A stretch of 64,000 nt of DNA from Dipetalonema caudispina (GCA_013365325.1 JABVXV010000286.1:17415-81414); one strand, 5' to 3'. Shown: positions 35,401 to 47,369, numbered from the stretch's first letter. Program-made: numbers and translations. Notes: generated by a model from the sequence alone, not told the origin.

Positions 35401-36685
35401 GGACACCATGTCCATTGTAATGGAATAGAATGCGTTCTTCCTTAGCGTTCCGTCGTAAACTTTGACATAAACGTCGAACATCATCCACTGTTGGATCATT
35501 GGCTGTTTTATACCTGTAAAAAAGAACAATCTTCATAATCTAATCTCAAACAAGAGTCGAACCATAATTTATCAAATAACAGTACCAAACATTTAATGAT
35601 CATGCAATCTTCATAAATCTTACAGAACTGCTGTTGTACACAACACACTACGCCTAGAAACAGCAAATAACCTACTGCTGCCGATTACCTTGCACGCGGC
35701 TGCCAACGTTCGTAACTTTTCTGCAGTGCATTAGCGATTTTAATGACAGCTTTCTGAGGATTCATTCCCAGAGGATCAATCCAGCATTCCCTCCGTGCAC
35801 TTGGATTCGGCTTATGAACATCTGGTGGGTCGACACCAATGTTCAGACATAACACAAGAGCTACCGATACTGTTCTCATGCGTTCTTTTGAATACTTCCG
35901 CCTGTAATATATCTAGGGATAAAACTTGACTCACTTTCTTTATGGCATTCTGCTTCAGTGAGATATGAATTTACGTCTTCAGGAGATTCTCCATTAAGCA
36001 ATGAAGATTCTGATTATAAAAATAAGTAAACAACTCGAATTTTTAAAAAATATAGACTTGTTAGTAATTAGTAAAAGACATACCATAAATCTCTATCAAC
36101 AATTTCCTCCTTAATGCCCACAATTTTTTCCACATGTCGCAACTCCTGAAACCACGTTGGCAGTGGTGGATCGCTACTCTGAAATGAGTATTTAATATAA
36201 ATTTTTTAAGTCAGAATGATTTTCTATTAAACAAAACGTTTTGATGACTTTCTCCCTCTATTACTGCATGTGTATTAGCTAATACTTCTGTATTAGCTTT
36301 CTATGATAATATATTCTTCTGCACAGGTATCCTGTAATATTGCTCGTATTACTAGCAAGAAGAATAAAGAATCGTCCTTCTGACGTTATCTATCGCAAGG
36401 TAATTTATACGACCGAGATCTACAATTCGGCAAATTCAGATCACGGGATACAAAATCACGGTAATCTACGCTTACCAAACTTTCCAGATGACTGTTATCC
36501 TGAATGGCATTACAATTTATCTGTTTATATCTACTTTGGACTTTCAGGCAAACTAAATTTATTCCCGTTTATTTCATATCCCTGTCTAATCTAAACATAC
36601 ACAGTCTTGTTATCGTAAATACTTTGTTATTTGGAATGGGAAAACGAAAATGAAATTTTAACGTTAAACTTACAGTATCATCCAT
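26452..36685 (-). CDS. daf-15: Raptor / DAF-15, scaffold subunit of TORC1
   Basis: Twenty-nine phase-consistent exons give 1421 residues (human 1335): 36674-36685, 36084-36178, 35689-35901, 35348-35513, 35171-35258, 34695-34858, 34482-34622, 34256-34411, 33786-34029, 33349-33518, 32976-33193, 32515-32616, 32250-32430, 32020-32127, 31716-31901, 31413-31501, 31254-31330, 30815-30929, 30594-30720, 30321-30410, 29847-30038, 29611-29755, 29293-29417, 28782-28970, 28143-28354, 27705-27871, 27321-27526, 27120-27200, 26452-26658. The Raptor N-terminal conserved caspase-like domain (about 40-195) has [20 protein letters not shown] and [15 protein letters not shown] repeats follow ([20 protein letters not shown]), then a variable linker and a C-terminal WD40 propeller (from about 1070: [17 protein letters not shown]). 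Raptor presents substrates to TOR. Exon 1 codes only four residues. Confidence 0.95.
29224..29259 (-). pseudogene. Decayed or cassette copy of a Raptor exon start
   Basis: Inside the intron between exons 23 and 24, after a T-rich AG acceptor, 36 bases encode [12 protein letters not shown]. This resembles [12 protein letters not shown] at the start of exon 24 (from 28970 downward). Both are in phase 0 and the segment is followed by GT, so it could be spliced in frame. Similarity continues faintly beyond the GT. It is either a fossil of a tandem duplication or a cassette exon. Confidence 0.5.
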
Positions 36686-36693
36686 CGATTTAG

Positions 36694-36695
36694 CT
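36694..36695 (-). other. Putative spliced-leader acceptor, Raptor
   Basis: On the minus strand CACTTACAG ends eight bases before the Raptor ATG (36685). Confidence 0.4.
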
Positions 36696-38429
36696 GTAAG
36701 TGCTAAATCTGTTTTTCAGAAAGCAACAAAGAAATCTTTTATCTGAGATCGATATATACACCTTTATCGAAACACTGAAGTTTATCGCACATAATCTGCA
36801 AATTATTCCAATAACTTATTCCATAAATTATGCAAATTGCCCTAATAACTTAAATAAAAAAAAAAAAAAAAAGCAAAAATGAAAATTTTAAAGTCATCTC
36901 TTCATCACTGTCAATGCTATTATTAATTTCCTTTTCTTCTTCATATACAACTCTAACTAATCTCTGTTGCTTATCTTTTCTCTCAATAGAGCATTGTATT
37001 ATCAGAATTTTATCAACTTTTACCGGCTCTTCAACCCAAATATTACTTCCACACAATTTTGGCAATGTGATATAGTAAGAGAATTCTCATGTTGTTTGCA
37101 GTCTCTCGAAATGTAACACTCTTTTTTCCTTATCCTTACATTCTCCAATCACAACTTATTACTTAACTCTTTTGACAGACAGAAACAGTAGTAAAGTTTG
37201 AAAAAAATTGGGAAGAATGGAAGAGATGAAATAATTTGAAAATTTGCTATTCTCAATTCTTGTAGCTCCCAAAAAGGTCACGCTTTAACCTTCCTTCCAA
37301 CCAAATTACAAACAATACGTCATACGTTGCACCTCTATGAAATATGTAAATCCCACTGGTTAATTTTTGAATTTGAATAATGAGGGAATGATTGTCATCA
37401 TATTTGATGGAGGAAGTAGCATAAATAAATTAACTTATCGAAAGATTAAGGGTCAAATAAATTGGATGAGAAATGATACAATTGTAAATCAATTAGGAAA
37501 TTAAAATCCATTTCCCATAATAAATCTATGATTATGATTTGTATGAGCGGAGTAAATTAATTCAAAGCTGATAAATTTGTTCAAAATTTAAAATTAATTT
37601 CAAGCAAAAATGAGTACCAACACAAAAATTATTCTTAATAATTCGAAGTATTTTATCGATAATTGATAGGATGTTACCATATATTTATGTAAATTACAGT
37701 TTACATTAATGTCTCATTTTTTTTTTTTTTTTTTTTGTTTTTACCCATCTCTAAAACTAACAGATCTTCCAAAATATGTATGCATGCTGACGTGCAGAAA
37801 GCATCACTTACAAATAGGATAATGCGATATGCACTTTCAGCTTCTGTTATGCAAATATGCAAATTTTTGTAGTAGCAGATTTGAACTTAATATTAGCTGT
37901 AAATGATTGGTTACATCATTCTTACAACATTCATTTTGCTGGGCGGTTTGGTCTCTTCGTTTGGGCTGTTTTGTTTTTTGGCCGTTTTTCGATTTGCGAG
38001 ATTCTACCAGTGCTAATTAACGCTTCCCTCGTTTGTTCATGCTCTTAATTTTAATTAATTCCTAATTATAGTTAATTGAGATTCCATTAAAAAAGCTAAT
38101 ATATTCTCTTGAATTATTCAAACATACTCCGGTAAAGAATCGGTACTGAAAAACAGGATCACCGAAAAAGTTAAAGTATAGTAGCTTTATTAAGAATTTA
38201 TTTCAGCAAAATCGTATACCTCAAATAATAGCTAGCAGTTTGATATGTGTATTACAATGAAGTCATTAATTTAATTATCATATATTGGGGAAAAAGACAG
38301 ACATTTTTATTTGTTTATTTGCTCTTCAAACTGTTACTTGTACAATAAATTATTTGTCTAACAAAAAATATCAAGTATATCAATTTTGCCACGTTTATCA
38401 TTGATGTTCCATCGATTTTTTTTTTTTTC
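36696..38429. other. Divergent intergenic, Raptor to alpha-tubulin
   Basis: It should hold the promoters of both genes. A minus-strand opening at 36850-37065 with an acidic C-terminus (VVYEEEKEINNSIDSDEE) looks partly coding, but it lacks an ATG and a clear acceptor. Long A and T runs occur near 36857 and 37718. Confidence 0.4.
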
Positions 38430-38431
38430 AG
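38430..38431 (+). other. Putative spliced-leader acceptor, alpha-tubulin
   Basis: A run of T followed by CAG ends 39 bases before the first in-frame ATG (38471). The long polypyrimidine tract makes this the most convincing trans-splice site in the window. Confidence 0.55.
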
Positions 38432-38470
38432 TAAGAATCAACAATACGTCGTACTATATCTGTTGATAAA

Positions 38471-41400
38471 ATGGATATCAAAAATATGGTATACGTCTTT
38501 TTTATTTTTTTTTTTGTTCATTTAAATGAAACATGGATGAATATGATTTAAATGAACCTTAATACACTCAAGAAAATCTCTGTATAACAATTGGATCTTA
38601 TATTTATTGTTAATATTTAGAAATATAAATTTATAATCATTACATTATCATTATTTTTATTTATCAAGAAAATAGCTGCTTATCTTCATTTAATATTACG
38701 ATAAGTTGACAAGTTGACAAAAATTTGCATATTTTTCGCCTACATTGACTAAATTTATACATTTTTTTTCAAAAAAAAAAAAAAAAAAAGACGAATAACT
38801 TCGACACTATGAATAGTATCATTAAATGATTTAAACGTGGATGTGGAGGTCAGAATTTTATTAAACTGCAGCGTGAGGTTATTTCGGTGCATGTTGGCCA
38901 AGCTGGTGTGCAAATCGGTAGTGCGTGCTGGGAGCTTTTTTGTTTGGAACATGGCATTCAACCAAACGGTGAAATGGCTTCCGGATCGAATCGGTCGGCA
39001 AAACATGATTCATCAGTTACGACCTTCTTTTCCGAAACTTCTAATGGACGCTACGTTCCACGTGCTTTGTTAGTCGACTTGGAGCCAACTGTTGTCGGTA
39101 ACTAAAAGCTTAGCTCTTAATTTCGGCAACTAAGTATGGAATTTTGTATAAATTTTGTTTTATTTATTCATTCTTTAAATGATTTAAACCGAAAGCTAGA
39201 ATAAATACGTTAATCAAGTAAAAGGAATCCGTTGACATTATAGATGTGGTTCGTACTGGAAAATACAAATATTTGTTCCATCCGGAACAAATGGTAACTG
39301 GTCGTGAGGATGCAGCAAACAATTATGCCCGTGGGCATTATTCAATTGGCAAGGATGTGATTGATTCGGTTATGGATCGTATCCGTCGTCTAGCCGAGAA
39401 CTGCGGTGGATTACAGGGTTAATGCTGTGCTCTCTCCGAGAAAATCAAACATTTTTCAGTTTCTAAAATTTTCTAAATACACTTGTTAGTTGAAAAGGAA
39501 AGGAAAGATACGCAATACTTCAGGATGATGTATGAGCCTTGTGAAAATGATAAGATGGAAAATGTTGGTAACAGAAGAGGATTAGATTATTCATTTCTAT
39601 TTCTCAGGATTTCTGTTATTTCATTCGTTTGGCGGCGGTACCGGTTCAGGTTTTACATCACTGCTAATGGAACGCTTGACGGTTGACTACGGCAAAAAAA
39701 GCAAGCTGGAATTTTCGGTCTACCCGGCACCGCAGGTCTCCACTTCTGTAGTGGAGCCATATAATTCGGTTCTCACAACTCACAGTACTCTTGAGCATGC
39801 CGATTGTTCATTTATTGTGGATAATGAAGCAATTTATGACTTATGCCATCGTAATCTGAACGTTGATCGACCATCCTATCCTAACTTGAATCGCCTGATC
39901 GCCCAGGTTTGCTTACTATAATATCAAATTATCAACTAATTACTTAACAATATTTGGCATTCTTTTATACTCGGATTTCCATCAGCAGTCTTTTATACTC
40001 AAAATTATTTGTTATGCAATATTTGGAAAGGAAAAAACAAATTAGAAATATAATGCACTTAGTGAGAAACATAATACTAAGAATGGAAATGACAGTAATA
40101 TCAACAGTTTACTTTACACCACCAGTAGACAAGAATAATCTATACGTACACAAAATCATTTGAAATATTTCCAACATTCCAAATTAGTTATTAACAGTGG
40201 ATGAAATATTGATTATTAAAATCAGTGCCTAATTTGATTAGTTACTCCAATCTGTCTTTTTTCAGGTCGTTTCGTCGATCACGGCTTCACTGCGCTTCGA
40301 AGGCGTGCTAAATGTGGATCTGATGGAATTCCAAACCAATTTGGTGCCATATCCACGTGTTCATTTCCCTTTGGTGACGTATGCTCCAGTCGTTTCCGTC
40401 GAAAAAGCTTGCCACGAATCTCTTTCGGTCATGAATATCACCAGAGATTGTTTCGAATCTCCCAATCAAATGGTTAAAGTGAGCTGCTCTAAATTTTAAT
40501 CATTTTTTTTTCATCTTCAAACTATTACTTTGCTTTTTTAGGTTGCTCTTCTGACCACTCTGTTTTAAATTATTTAAGCATTTCAGCTTAGACAGTTATT
40601 TGAACTCAATTTGCTTGACTTAGAATACCAATTGGATTTATCAATTTTTCTAATGTAAAAGTAAATTGCTTCCTAGTGTGATCCATCGAAAGGCAAATAC
40701 ATGTCTATATGCCTTTTGTATCGTGGTGATGTCACACCGAACGATGTAAATGAAGCTATTAGTGCCATCCGTCAGCGAAAACAAATCAGATTTGTGGATT
40801 GGTGCCCCACTGGATTCAAGGTAAGTCGCTATTCTCCAAAAAAAGTTCGAGGAATCCCAGAGCTATCAGAGATATCTGGCTATTGAAGCGAACACATCTT
40901 TCCATGCTATGAAGATTTTTTCCGAAAACTTTTGAGTGAAATTAAAATTTTCAGATAGGCGTCAATCATCAGCCACCTACAGTGGTACCAGACGGTGATG
41001 TTGCACCTGTACCGCGTGCACTTTGTATGCTCGCTAATACGACAGCAATTGCTGAAGCATGGTCACGCTTGGTCGTTAAGTTTGATCTGATGTTTTCGAA
41101 ACGAGCCTTTGTGCATTGGTTCATTGGAGAGGGTATGGAGGAAGGTGAATTCCTCGAGGCACGTGAAGATCTGGATGCTCTTCAGAAGGACTATGAAGAT
41201 GTACTATATCTGTACTATTGATTCTTTTTTTCATGAAAATTAACATTATTCATTCATTTTCCAATTAACTTATCACTTGCAATATTTAGCGTTTTAATTC
41301 ATTTGAAGTCTTTAATCGCAATTTTCCTGATTTTAGATCGTTTGTCGAAAGCATAAGATTATAAAAAATCAAAATATGGCCAAGTTAGGGGTTTCTAAAA

Positions 41401-41486
41401 ATTAATGCTTCTTACAAGTGTTGTTTTAGGTTGCTGCGGATGATGCTGAAGAATCGGCGGAACCGGATTACCATGAGAACTACTGA
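38471..41486 (+). CDS. Divergent alpha-tubulin
   Basis: Exon 1 ends at 38488 with ATG directly before the donor, as in many tubulin genes. It is followed by 38872-39097, 39244-39417, 39608-39906, 40266-40478, 40677-40820, 40955-41200 and 41430-41486. Starting at 38486 gives 453 residues beginning [17 protein letters not shown]; an earlier in-frame ATG (38471) would add five residues. The GTP loop [11 protein letters not shown] and the catalytic Glu segment ([14 protein letters not shown]) mark it as alpha. Position 40 is Ser in the stretch [12 protein letters not shown], so the acetylated Lys40 is absent. The acidic tail ends PDYHENY instead of EEY. It is probably a specialised isotype rather than the main housekeeping one. 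Confidence 0.95.
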
Positions 41487-44187
41487 AATGATGCAAATGA
41501 AAAGATGTAAACAGCCGTTGAATTTTTGATATCTTTATTCTTTTTAAGCCTTATCCGTTTTCTCTTTTCTATTCAACAAAGATTATTTTGTCTCATAATA
41601 TATAAATGATAGAATTAAGGAATTCAAGAGATGAATACCAAATGATGACGTTACTGAAATATGGTGCTAAATTATTATCGATTATCACACACATCAAATG
41701 CGAAATCATTTAATTACCACGCATGGCTGAAAAATTCTAAATTCTGACTTGGACAAAAAACACTTGAGCTTTAAATTAAGACTCTTAGATTTTAATTTTG
41801 GTTTAAAAAAACTACGGAATCGTGAATGTGCACAAATTTGATGTGTTTAATAATTTGTTAGAGATCAAGATATATGGGTGAAAGAGTGTTCATAAAACAA
41901 ATCAGAAGTGGAAGACAATGGATTACTATTATGAATTTTATGCAAAATTTCAACGACTACCACTCTCTCCACCTTTTGTTCTATTAGTACTCATATCTGT
42001 CAATGAATTCCCCGTTGTTTACAAATTGAAAATCAAGGAAAGGTCAGATTCGTTTGATTATTCACACTTCAACGAATCATTCCTTATTTCAAATTTAGTT
42101 TTGTATTAAATCATTAATGAATGATCGTAGCAATTTCAATTATTATCGCTGATAAAACGGTATTTTAAAAAAGTAAGCGGATTTGATAGGGGAAGGTAAT
42201 TGCATAAATAATTAATTGAAGTGATTCAATTAATTTCACTAAAAAAAAAAAAAAAAAAAACGAAACCAATTGAATTGGCCTGAATTAGCCGACAAGATAC
42301 TTATTACTCAATTAATTTTATTTTTCGAGATTTATCTGTTCTATTTCCATCCATAATCTGCATAAATAGTTAAAGTAATTCAATTAGCATAATCAAAGGA
42401 AAAAGCAAATTCAAGACTAAAGTCAGAGTTCGAGAGTATACGGATTTTAAATGATTACGAACAAATTCATTCTTTCACACCTAATTGTTTTCAATAATGA
42501 TTTTAAAAAAAATTAATGATTTAAAAGCTATGACACATCTCGATATATCAAGGAAAAGAAAGGAAAAAAAAGAGATCAAGAAATAAATAGGAACAGTTAC
42601 ACTAAGCCATTCATTTTATTGCTTTAGATCATCATCATCTATATTGCTTTTTATATTTCCTTTTGTTCAATTTAAATGAAGTTCAATATTTTCATTTAAA
42701 GTTATTAGTTCAAATCTTACTTTCGAAAAATTTCTGGACATGAAACAGTTATGAACATGAAAGACTTTTCCTTTTTTCCTCTCAACTTAAAATATAATAT
42801 TAATAAACGGATTAACTTAAATATTTTTCAAAAATAAGCACACACATATACACATGTACACAATAAATTTCGAAACTATTTGAATAAATGAGAGAAAAGA
42901 AAAGCATCTGCAAGAACAATAACTTGAAATTTCTCAGTAAATTTCAGAAAAGTTTGAACGATAGATAAAAATTATGAAATTCTTTGTCCATTGTAAAATG
43001 ATAATCATCCATTGATGAGTGATCGTTTCCTAATGATTTAGCCTAATAACTTATTTCGAAGTTAAAAATGAATGAATAAGTTACCTGTACAAAATCAAAT
43101 ATGAAATTTAAAAGAGAAAATATATGAAGTGATCAAAGAAATAAGGAATATTTCGGAAAGAAAATTGTGTTTCTTTTTCTTTTTTTCTCTATCTGTTTAT
43201 ATTCGTTTTTCAAGGCAAGCTAGTTGAATTCAGAAAATGAGACATAAATTTAAGACAAACATGGATTGCACAATTTGCTAATATCACTTGTTCCTTTCCG
43301 GGAGAGAAATGTAAGTTGAATTTCTGGAGTCAACGATTAACAAAAGAACGCCACTTCAGCCTTAGCAGTCAAATTCACCGCTCGTTCCAAAACCTTTGAA
43401 TCATCAAATAATAGTTCAGGCGCAATTTTATGTGACCAAAAGTTCTTGATGATAACTTGATAAGAAAATGTTGAATGAATTTGTCCATATCAAAGTCGGA
43501 CTTTGAAACTAAAAAAAAAAAAAAAAAAAAAAAAAAACAATGCTATACAAAAATTGTCGCCGCTACGCAAACTTCTCGCTTTCATAGAAATTTCGTCGTA
43601 ATTCATTGAGCCATTGAATGATGCATGAAAGACATCAGTAAGTTACAGTAAATCTCATCGAAAATGAACATTTTGTTATTGCGTGGAAAGACTCATTTAC
43701 GCAACAGATGTAATCACCGTGACAAGCCCGATAGAAGAACTAAAAAATCAACTTTCATTAACTTTTAATCCATTTGCAATAATTTTACTTTCATGTTTGC
43801 AAATGCAACAAAGAAAACAGCATTTACTAATAAGAAAATATGATTGTAAAACATCTTTTCAAAATAATAATTTTCAAGATGACAGAGAAAGGCTTAATTC
43901 GAAAAAAGAACAGAAATCAAGGAAAAAACTATTTAGTTATGTCAGAATGTTGAGTAAATAAGTTCAAGTTAAATATCTGGTTGGAAAAAATTATCTGTTT
44001 CTATTAATTGTAATCTTTCATAACTTCTTATTTACAGCATGAATATGAAATTTCTGGCGTTGAATATTCTAGCAATAGATAATTTATCGATTAATCAGCG
44101 ATTATTCTCAAGTAACACTTTGAATAAGGATATACCAACAAGAATTACATAAGCCAATGGCGGAAGAATTCAGAAAACAAAATCATA
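41487..44187. other. Convergent intergenic, tubulin to membrane-protein gene
   Basis: Mostly AT-rich with A-runs at 42240 and 43511. It contains one coding-looking minus-strand fragment (43337-43455, listed separately) and a short one at 43563-43634. The plus-strand opening at 43683-43961 has no ATG at its 5' end and no known domain. Confidence 0.4.
43337..43455 (-). CDS. Candidate terminal exon of an unknown gene
   Basis: A minus-strand open stretch ending in TAA has codons unlike the surrounding AT-rich DNA. It reads NFWSHKIAPELLFDDSKVLE and continues ERAVNLTAKAEVAFFC. Possible acceptors are weak (TCAAG ending at 43456 or 43445). A second short coding-like stretch with WLNELRRNFYESEKFA lies upstream at 43563-43634 but cannot be joined in frame. 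The words APELL and EKFA recall the N-terminal helix of GINS subunit Sld5, yet the rest of such a protein is not found nearby. It could be a gene fragment, a pseudogene remnant or chance. Confidence 0.3.
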
Positions 44188-46126
44188 TCATGGCAAAGAA
44201 TTTAAAGATTTTGAGGATTCTTCTGGAACAGTGTCCAGCTGAGAGCTGATCATCGAGATACCTCTTCGGGAACATTCCGAGAAAAATGGCGCCATATTAT
44301 CTGTTGCATGCATGGGAGGTATGACTTCAATTCTGGTTTCCATATTATTGCATGCATTCCTTGACCCACTGAAATTTCTGCAGAAAATAATTATACGACG
44401 AAGTAGAACCTGAAGAAGGAAAAATACGTGAGAGACAAATGAGGCTTTTACCTATCCACAGTAGCGATTGATTCCGACGACTTCGTTCGTACACGCTCGT
44501 TTAGCATACTCAAAAGACGGTTTCTTGATGGTGATGATTCAAACGGGCGCCTCTCTGCAATTTGACCAAACAAAATGCTAGTGTGAGTTGAGATGTAAAA
44601 TAAATTCAAAAATGTACAGAGCCAATATGGCTCTCAAACCGAACCACTTTATATTATAGTTCTGACTTGAAGTTTTCTTTTGTCAATTATAAAAAATTTA
44701 TAGTCTTTTTTGTCGATTATAATCTTTTTGTCTTTTCTTCCTACTTGCATGATTTAAAAGATGATACTTCTAACAATCTATGCATGGTGGAACGGTGATA
44801 AGATACTATGGGGCTCTAAAAACTTCACATTGAATATATTAAGACCAAGAGTAAGAGCACTTGACAATTTGATCATTGATCATCGGTCCATACAGATGAA
44901 AATAAAAGTAAAATTTATTTACCATTATTTAAAGTACGTATATTTAGCAGAGAAGGTGGATATTGTGCAAGACGCCAATGACGGTAGCGATTGATGATGT
45001 ATATAAAGCAATTAATTTCTGCAGCGAAAACGTACAAAATCATGAGCCACGTAAGCCAAATTGGAATTAGAACACCAAAGAACAGAAATAACGATGATCG
45101 TTCCATAAACGATGACATGTGAGTTATCAAATAGTGGAAAGTTTCGTATGCGAAGAATATTATGAAACCGATCTTAAGTAAGAAGTCCAAACACAACTTT
45201 AACAAAAAATCAGGCTTACAATTTCTTCCGAGTTATGGATCTGGAATCCCCACTACTTAAAATATTTCAGATGCAAATTCCCAGATAATTGTGCTTTCTC
45301 AAAGGAATTCTCGGGCATCGTAATTTTCTTTCCATAAATTTATGCAAACCTGCACGATGTAGGATGGAATAATAATGAGTTTGGGAGAAATAATGCAATG
45401 TTTCTTCATTCGATTGCCCCTTCGATACATATTATCCACAAGTTTTAGTGCCCAGACTCCAGTAATAGCCCTGAAAAAAAAAAAAAAAAAAAAAAACAAA
45501 ACTATTCGAAGTTGGTATGGTAAAGATTAGGTAGGTATGGAATCATGACGAAACGTATTACCTCAAGTTTTGAGAACACTTATACAAATCAAGTCATCTA
45601 AACTTCTGGGAATCTAATTGGCGGTGAATGTCAGTCATCGCAACTTCTTGCCAAAGTTATGATAACTTCGAAGTAACGAACCCAAAAAAAAGAGCATAAG
45701 CGATAAAAAATTGCCCCCAATTATGCTCGTGCGACGGTGCTTTATCAATATTGACAATTAATATTACCAGAGATAAAAGGATCATCAAAATCTGCACCAC
45801 GAGGAAGACTACCTGTAAGTATTATCAGTTAGTAAATAATTTCTGACTTTCAAATTATTAGAATCGAAGCGTCTTAGTAGCTAATCGGCAATTCCCCAGA
45901 CGGCTACCAGTTCATAGATCCAAAATTTAAGTTCCTTTTATATTTAAAAATGAATCAATCAGGAAAAAATGGAATGGAATATGTTAAGAAGATGAAACAA
46001 ACTCACTTTAGAATGTATCTGTGAACAAATCCAGAGATACTGTTGTCGTTTAGTGTTGACAGATGGAGTCAAATTAATGACATCCCTATGACGAAAACTT
46101 CCCATACGATGTGAATATGTACTCAT
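44188..46126 (-). CDS. Predicted four-pass membrane protein, TMEM185/60-like topology
   Basis: Seven exons, 46007-46126, 45682-45812, 45350-45470, 45220-45240, 44923-45196, 44452-44554 and 44188-44377, keep phase and give 319 residues. Hydrophobic segments: VVFLVVQILMILLSLVILIV, FFIAYALFFGAITGVWAL, FLLKIGFIIFFAYETFHYLI and LFFGVLIPIWLTWLMILYVF. A basic, Ser-rich cytosolic-type tail follows (PSRNRLLSMLNERVRTK). The spacing, with an acidic/Pro loop after the first segment and IPIW in the fourth, recalls TMEM185/TMEM60 proteins, but this is only a topology-level resemblance. Exon 4 is a 21-base microexon that could be skipped without changing frame. A spliced-leader-like acceptor (CTTCAG) lies seven bases upstream of the ATG. 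Confidence 0.72.
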
Positions 46127-46132
46127 AGAAAT

Positions 46133-46134
46133 CT
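46133..46134 (-). other. Putative spliced-leader acceptor, four-pass membrane protein
   Basis: On the minus strand CTTCAG ends six bases before the start codon at 46126, with no upstream coding exon seen. Confidence 0.45.
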
Positions 46135-47369
46135 GAAGTGATAAAAGAGGAAGATTAATTTCTTATTTCTCAATAAAAACAAAACGTTAATAATCATAGC
46201 TCGTATATATCATAAAGTTATACCTCATGTATACGTTTCGTATACGTTAACATAAACGTTAAACGTTAACATAAAGCATATATCACATGTAAGTTTATTC
46301 AGGTGTAAAGTGTAAGATAACATATTCCAATACGGAAATTATCATCTTGTTAGATTAGAAAAAAGTCTATGTAGAAGGAGCGAAAAGTCCATATAGAAGG
46401 ACTAATGACTCCAATTTGTGAATAGTAACATTATTAGTATATTGTATTTTGTTTTATTAAATTCCGAAGCAAACAAAATTTTTGCTTATATATTCTCATC
46501 ATATGTAATGACAAGTAAATATATACTGCAAACGTAAGCATATAAGTGAACAAATGTTTAATCATGAAATTATGCATATGAATGGGATACACACGTACGC
46601 ATTACAATCTCCACGTAATCATTTACGTGACCTCTAATAGAACTAACAATAAATTGTTATCCTAAAAAGACACACATACATAGATAGAAAATAGGTAAAT
46701 GCACGTATACATACCGAATTAGTAAATGTATGTTCACAAATGTTTAATCATGAAATTATGCATGTTGATGGAATACACACGTACGCATTACAATCTCCAC
46801 GTAATCATTTACGTGACCTCTAATAGAACTAACAATAAATTGTTAACCTAAAAAGACACGCATGCATAGATAGAAAATAGGTAAATGCACGTATACATAC
46901 CGAATTAGTAAATGTATGTTCATAAATGTTTAATCATGAAATTATGCATGTTGATGGAATACACATGTACGCATTACAATCTTCACGTAATCATTTACGT
47001 GACCTCTAATAGAGCTAACAATAAATTGTTAACCTAAAAAGACAGACATACATAGATAGAAAATAGCTAAATGCACGTATATATTGCATATAGGCACGTA
47101 TACATTTGTTTATAACTTTTAATGGTTTATGCACGTTCCTAATAGGTTTTTACGTAAAATAGACAAATTGAAAATATATCATCGATTTACGCATAGGCCT
47201 GACGTTTTCATTTTACTTTTTTTTTAATTTCATCTATTATAATTAATTTTAATCTATCTATGTATATTTAGAAATTTGAAAAATTCAAATTTTTAAACTG
47301 CTTTTCTTGCAGTTTTGTCAAATTGTTTGAAATTTTTACTACATTATATGTTATTGACAATTTGATATT
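46135..47369. other. Divergent intergenic, membrane-protein gene to COSA-1
   Basis: Holds a perfect short inverted repeat at 46229-46245, several AACGTT/GTTAAC words just after it, and the 186-bp tandem array. No coding pattern was seen. Confidence 0.55.
46551..47090. repeat. 186-bp tandem satellite, about 2.9 copies
   Basis: Units begin at 46551, 46737 and 46923 and differ at few positions; the third is cut short near 47090. Each unit carries a perfect inverted repeat CACGTAA-TCAT-TTACGTG (46612-46629, 46798-46815, 46984-47001) and a second palindromic word AACAATAAATTGTT. Confidence 0.93.

Noticed and set aside
36850..37065. Upstream first exon of Raptor
   Set aside because: No ATG and no usable donor in phase; the 12-base exon at 36674-36685 fits better. 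Left as a note in the intergenic entry.
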